Source: CAZVJA01 sp964626885 (GTDB lineage: Bacteria; Planctomycetota; Planctomycetia; Planctomycetales; Planctomycetaceae). From it: a DNA stretch of 12,620 nucleotides. Where the stretch lies: the NCBI GenBank assembly GCA_964626885.1, contig CAZVJA010000151.1:1-12620 (forward strand), written 5' to 3'. A program made the translations under genes and the position numbers. Below the pieces are notes generated by a model, which made no database searches, was not told the DNA's origin, and was given only the letters and a program-made list of their open reading frames with translations. Of this stretch, positions 1 through 6,888 are shown in pieces (position 1 is the first letter of the stretch; each line of letters starts with the position of its first letter).

Positions 1-140
1 GTTCGGGCGGAGGCATATCTGCTCTCGCAACGCGGACGGGATCATGGACGCCCGCGGGTTTCTGGAAGAAAAGCGATGCAGGCCGACCACTGTCAGTATT
101 TTTGAGACGGAAAAGGTTGCAGTTCGCCGTCCGCGAAGTT
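1..140. other. Left window edge, no supported gene
   Basis: I see no gene with recognisable content here. On the plus strand, frame 1 is open from the window edge to a TGA at 103-105 (34 codons), so it could be the tail of a gene entering from the left, but the peptide matches nothing I know. The right part of the stretch is the 3' flank of the minus-strand aldolase gene and includes the left arm of its 3' hairpin. Confidence 0.4.
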
Positions 141-159
141 TCACGCAAAAAACTTCGCG
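132..159 (-). terminator. Hairpin overlapping the aldolase stop codon, possible terminator
   Basis: Arms 132-141 and 150-159 are perfectly complementary: 10 bp (CGCGAAGTTT / AAACTTCGCG) around an 8-nt loop. The structure includes the stop codon (141-143) of the minus-strand aldolase gene. On the minus strand it is not followed at once by a T-run; the nearest T-rich stretch is about 15 nt further on. It could be a Rho-independent-like terminator, a 3'-end stabilising hairpin, or coincidence. The pairing is seen directly; the function is inferred. Confidence 0.4.
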
Positions 160-914
160 TACTGCGACTTAACGGCCTGAATGCCGGCGTGGACGATCTT
201 CACGTCGCTGGCGGGAGAGACCATGCGGCAGCCTTTTTCGACCACCATGTCGGCGTGCTCCGGGCTCACGGTCACCGCCCCCCAATGCTTGCCGTGCTTC
301 TTGCAGGCGGCCGCAACCTTGTCGATGGCGGCGATGCACTTCGGATGGAAGAACTCGCCGGTGACACCGAGGCTCTGGCTGAGGTCGGCCGGGCCGACGA
401 AGAGGAGATCCACGCCGTCAATGGCCGCGATCTTCTCGCATTCCTCGACTGACTGTGCGGTCTCGATCTGAATCGCCAGAAAGTTTTCGCGATTCGCTTT
501 CGCACAGAATTCCGCTGCGGGGATTGTTGCGAATTGTGCGTCCCAGCCGCCGGTGTTCAAGCCTCGGTGGCCGCGCGGGTAGAACTTCGTCCAGCGGACC
601 ACCTGCTCCGCCTGTTCGGCGGTGTAGATCTGCGCGGCCATGATTCCGCCACCCCCGGCTTCAAGGCAGCGGGTGACCAGGGCGTAATCGGTCGGGGCGA
701 TACGGACGAAGTTGTCGAGCCCTTGGCTGCGCGCCGCAAGCGTGCCGACTTCGAGCTCCTCAATCGTGAACCCTGTGTGTTCGTGATCGAACCAGAGGCA
801 GTGAAAACCCCCCTGAATGCCAATCATCTGCAGCAGGTTACGGTGCATGACGCGACCGACTCCGACCGCCATCACAATTTCGTTTCGCGCCAATCGGGAT
901 TTGATCGTCTCCAT
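141..914 (-). CDS. HpcH/HpaI-family aldolase (class II, metal-dependent)
   Basis: The 257-residue product matches the HpcH/HpaI aldolase family, which cleaves or forms 2-keto-3-hydroxy acids to give pyruvate plus an aldehyde using a divalent metal; about 250-265 residues is usual. The expected active-site residues are visible by comparison with E. coli HpaI: the general-base His in FDHEH (His46), the pyruvate-binding Arg in FVRIAP (Arg71), and metal ligands Glu in IQIETAQS (Glu151) and Asp in FVGPADLSQSLG (Asp177). The Arg-Gly of the P-x-G-x-R-G loop is present near residue 117. The ATG start is preceded by AGAGGAA at good spacing. The protein is cytoplasmic (no signal peptide). It lies 177 bp downstream of the rodA-like gene on the same strand, so may have its own promoter. 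The substrate cannot be read from sequence; relatives act on 4-hydroxy-2-oxoheptanedioate, 2-keto-3-deoxy-rhamnonate or 2-keto-3-deoxyglucarate. Family is certain, substrate unknown. Confidence 0.93.
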   Translation of the reverse strand: METIKSRLARNEIVMAVGVGRVMHRNLLQMIGIQGGFHCLWFDHEHTGFTIEELEVGTLAARSQGLDNFVRIAPTDYALVTRCLEAGGGGIMAAQIYTAEQAEQVVRWTKFYPRGHRGLNTGGWDAQFATIPAAEFCAKANRENFLAIQIETAQSVEECEKIAAIDGVDLLFVGPADLSQSLGVTGEFFHPKCIAAIDKVAAACKKHGKHWGAVTVSPEHADMVVEKGCRMVSPASDVKIVHAGIQAVKSQYAKFFA

Positions 915-1091
915 TATGGTATTCCTCTTGTTCGCCCTGTTGTTTTCCGGCCGGAGCTTGATGCGTATCCAAACCGCGCCGTGATCCCCATGCCGAGAGG
1001 TAAGTTTGCGAGGGTTGTCTCGTCCGGCCCCTCAGCATAACAAATGTATGGCTGGAATCGACGCCACGGGGATTGTCCCGATAAACATCCC

Positions 1092-2229
1092 TTACGAGGC
1101 TGCCTTACCGAACCGAAACGGCTCCGGGGTCATCTCGTAACCGGGACGCATGCCGACATTCAGTAGCAGCCCGAGCGCCAAGCAGGTGGCGAGCAAGCTC
1201 GAACCGCCGTAGCTGACCAGCGGCAGGGTCAGACCGGTCACCGGCATCAGGCCGACCGTCATCCCCGCGTTGATGATGACCTGCGTCGCCAGCAGGGCGA
1301 CGATTCCCACAGCCAGCAGCCGACCGAACGGCTCACGGGTGGCGGAGGCGATCGACAATCCTTTCGCGAAGAGCGCCAGATACAACCCGAGGGTGAGCAG
1401 CCCCCCCCCACAAGCCCCAGCGTTCTCCGATGAGGCAGAAGATGAAGTCGGTCCGCGCGGCGGGCAGATGGTAGGCCATCGGGTCGTCGAGCGTTGTTCC
1501 CCCCAGTTCGCTTCCCCAGATCCCGCCGAGCGCGAGCACCTGCTTCGACTGATGCAGATGGTAGTCGTCCCCCTTGGGAGCTACGCCGCCATCGCGCTGC
1601 ACAAACAACGTCACTACGCGCGATTTTTGCTCGGCGCTCATGCCCATCCACAAAACCGGGAGCACCGCGACTCCCAGGAACGCAATGAATATCAAATGTC
1701 TTGGCCGGGCGCCGGCTGCAAACAGCATCGCAAACAGCACCGGCAGAAACACCAGCGACGTCCCCAGGTCCGGTTCCTTGAGGATCAGCCCGACCGGAAC
1801 GAGCGTGAGGACAAACGGAACGACCAGCCCGAACAGCCGCCGGTAATTGTCACGATACATCAGGTAATGCGCCAGCGCCATCATGTAGGCGAGCTTCATC
1901 ATCTCGGAGGGCTGGAAGTCGGCAAAGCCGAGCGGAATCCAACGCTGGGCTCCTTTCTTCACCGGCATGAAGTAGACCGCAACCAGGAGCGCCAAACTCA
2001 GAAAAAAGAGAGGATAGCTGAGCGGTTTCCAAGTGCGATACGGCACGAGCGTCGCGGTGAACAGTCCGGCCAGACCGAGAATGATCCAGACCATCTGACG
2101 AGTGAAAAAGTCGCTCTTGCCGGCCAATTCATCGCCGCGCAGAATCCCCCCCGCACCGAGCGTCATTAGCGCCGCGGTGATCAACACAACGCTCCAGGGG
2201 AGCTGGCGAAGCCATTGGCCCGTCGTCAT
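1092..2229 (-). CDS. rodA: RodA/FtsW-type SEDS peptidoglycan polymerase, frameshifted
   Basis: This encodes a polytopic SEDS protein, the glycosyltransferase that polymerises lipid II with a partner class B PBP. It is split into two frames. Residues 1-276 read from ATG 2229 and include GAQRWIPLG, FQPSEMMKL (about 105-113), KEPDLGTS (about 151-158) and ARTDFIF with the conserved Asp261. The rest (GLTLPLVSYGGSSL, ending at the TAA at 1092-1094) is in another frame. The switch falls in a run of nine C at 1401-1409. With eight, the frames join as WGLWGG-LLTLGLYLALF and give a normal 378-residue protein. The start has GGAG about 6 nt upstream. RodA is favoured over FtsW by the YRTWKPLSYPLFFLSL segment after the second helix and by short termini, but the SYGGSSL end is FtsW-like, so the symbol is provisional. 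The gene diverges from the rhomboid gene. The frameshift is more likely a sequencing error than a true pseudogene. Confidence 0.85.
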
Positions 2230-2367
2230 GTCCGTCTCCGTGGAAGGGAATATCGTCCGCAAGCCCGCTGTGCCGGACAATGCGGCCGGTCTTTTATCCC
2301 ATTTCCGAAGTTCAGGGAACACGGACTTCACTGGGCAGCCACTCATCACTTCCGGTAAGCTTCCGAA

Positions 2368-3681
2368 ATGAGGAATTCTTCGAGTCCGGTGCTGCGACGA
2401 TTTGTTGCGGACTGCCCGGTGACGACTGCGATGGTCGCCGTCGCTATTGCCCTCTGGATCGCTGTCGAGATCTGGAGCACGCAATTGCCACGCGGAATTG
2501 GGGAAGCGCGCAGCCATCTTGGTGCCGTGGGAAGTTATCTCCGATTGGAGATGGACGTTGTGGAGGAGCGGCTGGTCCCTGTGCCGCAAACATCCGGCCC
2601 CTACGATGTTTGGCAAGGGGAGTGGTGGCGCGTAGCGATCAGCGGATTCCACCACGCCAATCTGTTGCACCTGATCATGAATTGCACCGGGCTTTTGTTC
2701 CTGGGTTGGCTTCTCGAACCCCGAATGGGCCGCTTTCGGTACCTGCTGTTTTTTGTTTCCGCGACGGCGACTTCCATGCTTCCGGAATATCTGCTGGGTC
2801 ATGATGCCATCGGGCTCTCGGGCACGGCCTATGCGCTGTTCGGCGTATTGTTCATTCTCCGTGAACGGAACGATTTCATTGCCAGCTTTCTCACCCCTGC
2901 CATCGTGCAGTTTTCCTTCGTATGGCTGTTCGGTTGCGTGGTTGTCACTTACCTGGATCTGGTCGGGATCGCAAACGTGGCCCATTTCACTGGATTCATT
3001 TACGGATGGATCGCAGGCCAGGTGCTTTACGGACGACTCTCCGCGTGGACAGGAATTCGCTGGGCGTTCGTCGCCGCGCATCTGCTCTTGGTGCCGGGCT
3101 TCTACTACGTCATGCATCCGTTTTGGAACGGCCATTACCTGTGGTATCTCGCGTTTCGGGAAGCACAGCCGGAACGAAAGGTGGAATTGCTCGAACGAGT
3201 CGTGAAAAGTGATCCGTCGTTGCGCCGCGCGTGGGATCAACTCGGCGCGGCACAATGGCAAGCCGGCAAGCAACAGCAGGCTTGGCGGACTGTGCTGGAA
3301 GGTTTGAAGAGAAACCGATCCAACGAGCATGGCATGCAACTGGCACGTCTTTACTGGCAAACATTTGCAGCCAAAGGGGAGCAGGAAGCCGCACGGAAGA
3401 TCGTCCAAACGGTCTTCGGAGACGGCGCTGCGGACTGGCAGGAGCGTCTCGAAGTCCCCGCGACGGAGATTCGCACGCTGGATCAGCTACAGGCACAACA
3501 ATCACTCTTCAGCGCGCTGGCGAATAACAGTCCGATTCGAATTGAGTTCGATCAAGATGTGCTCGACCGTTTAAAGCCAGGTCCTCAGCGCGTCCCGTCG
3601 AAAGGCACCGAAGAGAAGGGGGGATCCTCGCCCATCGATCCCGACGCTGCGGGCAGCGCCGCCGAAGGGGTGCAACTCTAA
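2368..3681 (+). CDS. Rhomboid intramembrane serine protease with TPR-like C-terminal tail
   Basis: The 437-residue product has a rhomboid core. One N-terminal helix (about 18-36) is followed by an insertion of about 50 residues ending in GEWWR (84-88). The core then has HANLLHLIMN (His101, Asn105), GLSGTAYALFG with the catalytic Ser151, and NVAHFTGFIYG with the catalytic His206. The spacings His101-Ser151 and Ser151-His206 match GlpG (50 and 55 versus 51 and 53). Further hydrophobic segments run to about residue 250. Residues about 256-350 look like one or two TPR units (for example 284-320), and the last 40 residues are polar and probably disordered. Rhomboids cut transmembrane segments within the bilayer; the TPR part would probably sit in the cytoplasm and may bind partners. 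No perfect Shine-Dalgarno precedes ATG 2368. The gene is transcribed away from the rodA-like gene across 138 bp. Family and active site are clear; the substrate is unknown. Confidence 0.93.
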   Translation: MRNSSSPVLRRFVADCPVTTAMVAVAIALWIAVEIWSTQLPRGIGEARSHLGAVGSYLRLEMDVVEERLVPVPQTSGPYDVWQGEWWRVAISGFHHANLLHLIMNCTGLLFLGWLLEPRMGRFRYLLFFVSATATSMLPEYLLGHDAIGLSGTAYALFGVLFILRERNDFIASFLTPAIVQFSFVWLFGCVVVTYLDLVGIANVAHFTGFIYGWIAGQVLYGRLSAWTGIRWAFVAAHLLLVPGFYYVMHPFWNGHYLWYLAFREAQPERKVELLERVVKSDPSLRRAWDQLGAAQWQAGKQQQAWRTVLEGLKRNRSNEHGMQLARLYWQTFAAKGEQEAARKIVQTVFGDGAADWQERLEVPATEIRTLDQLQAQQSLFSALANNSPIRIEFDQDVLDRLKPGPQRVPSKGTEEKGGSSPIDPDAAGSAAEGVQL

Positions 3682-3803
3682 CGCAGGATTTTCTTATCGC
3701 GGACCGTGCGTGTGCGCGTGATGGTTGAACTGTACCAGTTGTCGCAAAACGTACCCTGCCGGTTGGGCGTCTGGTGAGCGAGTGAGTCATCGAGAGAGCG
3801 GGC

Positions 3804-5275
3804 ATGAGCGAACCGGAAGCTATTCGTCCCCGAGACCCGTACAGCATTTTTCCCTGTTCCGCTTGCGCGCTCGTTGTGGCAATTGTGTGCGCGGTACTGT
3901 TTGTCTGTTTCGCGCGGCGACCTCTTTGGCATACCGATCTCTGGGGGCACCTGGCTTATGGCCGCGCCATTATGGAGCAGCGAAGCTTGCCGGAATATGA
4001 GCCGTTCCTGACGCATGCGGTGGAGGGAAAATTCGTCGACACCGCTTGGTTAAGTCAGGTACTTGGCTACGAGGTGTTTCAAGCGTTCGGCGTCGGCGGA
4101 ATTCAATGGCTTTACGGAGCGAGTATCGCGTTTTGTGCCTGGCTGCTGATTCACGATCTGATGGCGCGAACAAAGAGCGCGCTCTGGCCGCTTGTGGGAG
4201 GTGCCATCTTCCTGTATGTCGATTGGCAACAGCTCTTGATCGTGCGACCGCAATTGGCGGGACTGATTTGCTTCGTTGCTTTGTTTGTTCGGCTGAACGG
4301 TTCTCCCCTTCGCGTAGATTGGTTCTACGTGCCGTGCCTCTTCGCATTGTGGGCGAACCTTCATGGTTCGTTTGTGATGGGCTGGGGATTGATTGCAGCG
4401 CAAAGCCTGGGCCGTTTGATCGACGTGAGATTCCGTGAGGATGCAACTTCTGAATCGCAAGTAACGAGAAGCTGGTTCCCATTGTTGCTGATGTTGCTGC
4501 TGGCCGTGCTCGCAACTCTCGTGAATCCCTATGGTATCGACCTGCATCGAGAGATTTGCGCGATTGCTGCTAATCCCAATCTCACGGATTTGATTGAGTG
4601 GCAACCGTTGCTGACACACCCGCGACAGGGGCTGGCATTCTCCCTTGCGGTCGTTGCCATCACGATCGCCGGTTGGAGGAGCCGACAACGAAGTTCCACC
4701 GCCGAAATTCTTCTGTTAGTGGTACTGGGAATTGCCACGCTGTGGACTTCACGGATGATTCTTTGGTGGGCGCCGGTGGCGGGCTGGTACGTTGCGAGGC
4801 ACGCCGGTTCCCTTCGACAACCGAATTGGGAAGGACATCTTCTGTCGAAACTCGATGCACGATCTTGGCCACTGACAGTGGTCCTCGCAGTCGTCCCGGT
4901 CGCGGCTGTGGGATGCACGCCCGAAGGTGTGGCGTTGTGGACTGGAAACCCGCTCGCTGTTGAACGCTATGTCTCCGTTCAGACTCCTGTTGGTGCGGCT
5001 GCCTACCTCGCGAAAAATCGGCCCAAAGAGCTGATCTTCAACACCTATGAATGGGGAGACTATTTGATCTGGAGCGTTCCTGGGCCGATCCAAGTGTTCG
5101 TCCATTCGCACGCNNNNNNNNNNNNNNNNNNNNNNNNNNNNNNNNNNNNNNNNNNNNNNNNNNNNNNNNNNNNNNNNNNNNNNNNNNNNNNNNNNNNNNN
5201 NNNNNNNNNNNNNCGTTTGAGGATGAGCGCTCGATCATCTTCGAGCGCACCCGCAAACTCGACAGGCATCCGTAA
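3804..5275 (+). CDS. Large multi-pass membrane protein, GT-C-like, interrupted by assembly gap
   Basis: ATG 3804 opens 436 readable residues before the N gap. The first helix (about 19-38) is followed by HTDLWGHLAYGRAI (43-56), then P-x-x-EPF and TAWLSQVLGYEVF. This layout resembles the (T)DxWWHLxxGxxI ... WLxQ signature of GT-C-like membrane proteins of unknown function. Many hydrophobic segments follow, with an NPYG motif near 246 and a periplasmic-looking segment FNTYEWGDYLIW just before the gap. After the gap the correct frame starts at 5216 with FEDERSIIFERTRKLDRHP and a TAA at 5273-5275, a typical C-terminus for this kind of protein. Reading straight through the 100 N in the original frame instead gives RLRMSARSS and runs falsely into the antisense of the next gene. 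The true gap length should be 2 mod 3. The gene follows the rhomboid gene by 122 bp on the same strand. No catalytic function is assigned; glycosyl transfer is only a possibility. Confidence 0.8.
5114..5213. other. Assembly gap of 100 N
   Basis: Exactly 100 consecutive N, the usual placeholder for a scaffold gap of unknown length. It falls inside the 3' part of the membrane-protein gene. The frames on its two sides differ, so 100 is not the true length if the gene is intact. Confidence 0.97.
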
Positions 5276-5301
5276 TCGGAACCGCGTTGTGACAACAAAT
5301 A

Positions 5302-5327
5302 AAGCACGGACAATAATGTCCGTGCTT
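5302..5327 (-). terminator. Hairpin terminator between convergent genes
   Basis: Perfect 11-bp stem (AAGCACGGACA / TGTCCGTGCTT) around an ATAA loop, placed between the convergent membrane-protein gene (stop at 5275) and lipoprotein gene (stop at 5352). Read on the minus strand, the stem is followed by TATTTGTTG, a T-rich tail, 24 nt past the lipoprotein stop, so it fits best as that gene's intrinsic terminator. On the plus strand no T-run follows beyond the stem, but the same structure may serve both genes. Confidence 0.75.
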
Positions 5328-5351
5328 CCGATGATCTGCCGGTCGCTGCCA

Positions 5352-5747
5352 TCAGTTCTTATGGAAGTAGCAGTCCGGGCCCTTGCAGGTGTAGTACGGA
5401 TACTGCACAACTGCGGCCGGAGTGTTATCGGCCGGGTAGACCAGCCCTTGCGGATGGTCGTATTGGTACCAGAGATTGTGGGTCGGATGCCATTCGTGAG
5501 GGCAACCCAGCCCGGCATGAGGCCCCCCATCACACTCGTCACACTCAGGTCCGATGTACGGCCCTCCGTAGACAGCGGAATCGGGATCAAGCCGATAGTC
5601 GGCATGATGGTGGCTCGCCTGCTGCACCATTGAATCCCGAGCGGCGGACGGGGACTGGCCTCGCACAACTCCCGGCGTGCTGGTGCAACCGATGCACAGT
5701 GGTGCCAGAACACACAGTGCGACTCCCCAAATCTGTTTCGCGCCCAT
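5352..5747 (-). CDS. Small Cys-containing lipoprotein of unknown function
   Basis: This encodes a 131-residue predicted lipoprotein. From ATG 5747 the N-terminus has a lysine, a hydrophobic stretch and CIGC with the lipidation Cys at residue 21; position -3 is Cys rather than the usual Leu, with Leu at -4. The chosen ATG has GAGGGGGA about 9 nt upstream, while the alternative TTG at 5756 overlaps that site. The mature part is rich in Gly, Pro, His, Tyr and Cys, with a CDEC pair, GCPHEWHPTH, and CKGPDC near the end. There is no domain I recognise. Paired cysteines and many histidines could mean disulphides in the periplasm or metal binding, but this is inference. It is transcribed alone, with the hairpin at 5302-5327 behind it and a long divergent upstream region. 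It resembles small planctomycete-specific exported proteins, from memory only. Confidence 0.8.
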   Translation of the reverse strand: MGAKQIWGVALCVLAPLCIGCTSTPGVVRGQSPSAARDSMVQQASHHHADYRLDPDSAVYGGPYIGPECDECDGGPHAGLGCPHEWHPTHNLWYQYDHPQGLVYPADNTPAAVVQYPYYTCKGPDCYFHKN

Positions 5748-6115
5748 CACGTTCAATCCCCCTCAATTGGATTCCGTTCCGATGCCCACGGCGCGGCGAG
5801 CGAAGTCCGCGCCTGGGTCCGTCCTTTCCTTTATCGGCATTCCGGCCCGCGAAATGCGGAAAATCATGATTTCGAGCACAATCCGTAAGAGAGCAAAAAC
5901 CCTTCGATCTTGCAGAATCGCTACAGTCGGGGTAAATTACCGGCACCAACGGGCACACGGCCGCCGCCCCGCCCGTTTTCGTAAACCATTGTCATAAAGC
6001 TGGTTGTGACTACGGGTGTAATGCGGTTCGGCCGCAAGGGATTGTGGGACGCCGCTAGCGGGCCGCGCTTCATCAAATCCGAGCGCCGGCTCCTCGTGGA
6101 AAGGGAGTGTGAGGA
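5748..6115. other. Divergent intergenic region, no gene seen
   Basis: This 368-bp region separates the lipoprotein gene (-) from the isomerase gene (+) and should hold both promoters. No reading frame in it looks like a protein. It contains the lipoprotein Shine-Dalgarno (about 5757-5763), a 12-bp palindrome (5861-5872), an 11-bp near-palindrome (5931-5941), a small hairpin at 6022-6036 (TGCGG / CCGCA, 5-nt loop) and the isomerase Shine-Dalgarno (AGGGAG, about 8 nt before GTG 6116). Confidence 0.6.
5861..5941. promoter_or_regulatory. Candidate operator and promoter elements
   Basis: AAATCATGATTT (5861-5872) is a perfect palindrome, and GGTAAATTACC (5931-5941) is a palindrome around a central A. 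The second overlaps a weak sigma70-like pair on the plus strand: TTGCAG (5910-5915), 17-nt spacer, TAAATT (5933-5938), which would drive the isomerase gene with a leader of about 170 nt. The match to consensus is poor (3/6 and 4/6), so this is a suggestion from position and symmetry only. Confidence 0.2.
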
Positions 6116-6859
6116 GTGTTTGTCGCTGCATCGACGCGTTGTTTTGCCGAGAAGCCGTTTGAGGAAGCCTGCTTCCAGATCAGCGAACTTGAATTCGACA
6201 AGCTCGAGATCTGGATGGACGACAACAGTCCGCACCTCAAAACGTCCGAAGTCGCTGCCGATCCGGAACGGTTTTTTGCACGCTATCGCGAATCGACGCG
6301 GCTAACCCCGGTGGCCTTGTACCTCGAACACGATGTCCCGCTCCCCGCCCTCACTTCGCTCTCACGGCTGGCGAAGATGATGCGGATCACGCAGATCACC
6401 ATTCCCGCATCTCCATTGGGAACCCCTTTCAATACCGAAATCGACCGGCTGCGGGCATTCGTCAACGTCACCAGTCAGGATGGCATTCGGCTGTCGCTCA
6501 AGTCGGAAACCGGCACGCTGACCGAAGATCCTCACACGGCGGTCGAACTGTGTCAATCGGTTCGTGGGCTGGGGATCACGCTCGACCCCAGCTACTACGT
6601 TTGCGGGCCGAATCGGGGAAAGTCGTACGATCAAGTCTTCCCCTTCGTTTATCACACGCATCTACGTGACACGACCCCCAACGATTTGCAAGTGCAGGTC
6701 GGACTCGGGGAGATCGACTACAGCCGCCTGATCGCCATGCTCCGCCGTCAGAATTATCAGCGGGCTCTCTCGGTCGACGTTCTTTCCGACAGAATCGACG
6801 AGGTGGGCCGACTGCTTGAGATGCGCAAGCTCCGGATGCTGCTCGATACGCTGCTGTAA
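6116..6859 (+). CDS. Sugar phosphate isomerase/epimerase-type TIM-barrel protein
   Basis: The 247-residue cytoplasmic protein is of the xylose-isomerase-like TIM-barrel (AP endonuclease 2) superfamily, whose members isomerise or epimerise sugars and related polyols with a divalent metal. Visible landmarks are the N-terminal strand FVAAST, the strand with Glu131 (SLKSETG), Asp157 in GITLDPSYYV, the YHTHLRDT strand (His180, His182, Asp185) and the G-x-G-x-I-D-Y motif (196-202) before the last helix and strand. The usual acidic ligand of the last strand is Glu; here the matching position appears to be Asp221 (SVDVL). At 247 residues it is a little short for the family. The start is GTG 6116, preceded by AGGGAG at about 8 nt and by GAGGA directly; the N-terminus from this GTG begins in the first barrel strand, as expected. 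It converges with the S1 gene across 29 bp. The substrate cannot be inferred. Confidence 0.82.
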   Translation: MFVAASTRCFAEKPFEEACFQISELEFDKLEIWMDDNSPHLKTSEVAADPERFFARYRESTRLTPVALYLEHDVPLPALTSLSRLAKMMRITQITIPASPLGTPFNTEIDRLRAFVNVTSQDGIRLSLKSETGTLTEDPHTAVELCQSVRGLGITLDPSYYVCGPNRGKSYDQVFPFVYHTHLRDTTPNDLQVQVGLGEIDYSRLIAMLRRQNYQRALSVDVLSDRIDEVGRLLEMRKLRMLLDTLL

Positions 6860-6883
6860 CGGCTGTTAACGATTTACAGACCG
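6860..6883. terminator. Imperfect hairpin between convergent stops
   Basis: Directly after the isomerase TAA, CGGCTGT (6860-6866) pairs with ACAG-A-CCG (6876-6883) through 7 bp with one bulged A. Inner A-T pairs are possible. It occupies almost all of the 29 bp between the isomerase and S1-protein stop codons and could act on both transcripts. Neither side has a T-run, so terminator function is uncertain. Confidence 0.35.
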
Positions 6884-6888
6884 CTTCG

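Noticed and set aside
1401..1409. Programmed frameshifting as a regulatory switch in the rodA-like gene
   Set aside because: The homopolymer alone is not enough; no downstream stimulatory structure or early-stop logic was evident, and a sequencing error is simpler.
1270..2169. 299-codon plus-strand frame across the rodA-like gene
   Set aside because: Antisense shadow; highly charged Gln/Arg/His-rich translation with no recognisable motif.
1092..2229. A new multi-gene envelope system formed by the rodA-like, rhomboid and GT-C-like genes
   Set aside because: They are merely adjacent: rodA is divergent, the other two are 122 bp apart, and nothing in the sequence shows a shared function beyond membrane location.
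2230..3408. Long upstream extension of the rodA-like reading frame (about 393 codons) on the minus strand
   Set aside because: It is antisense to the rhomboid gene, lacks membrane or domain signatures, and the SEDS protein starts naturally at ATG 2229 with a ribosome-binding site.
5214..5633. C-terminal extension of the membrane protein in the literal frame through the N gap
   Set aside because: It is antisense to the lipoprotein gene and depends on the arbitrary gap length; the frame at 5216 gives a better end.
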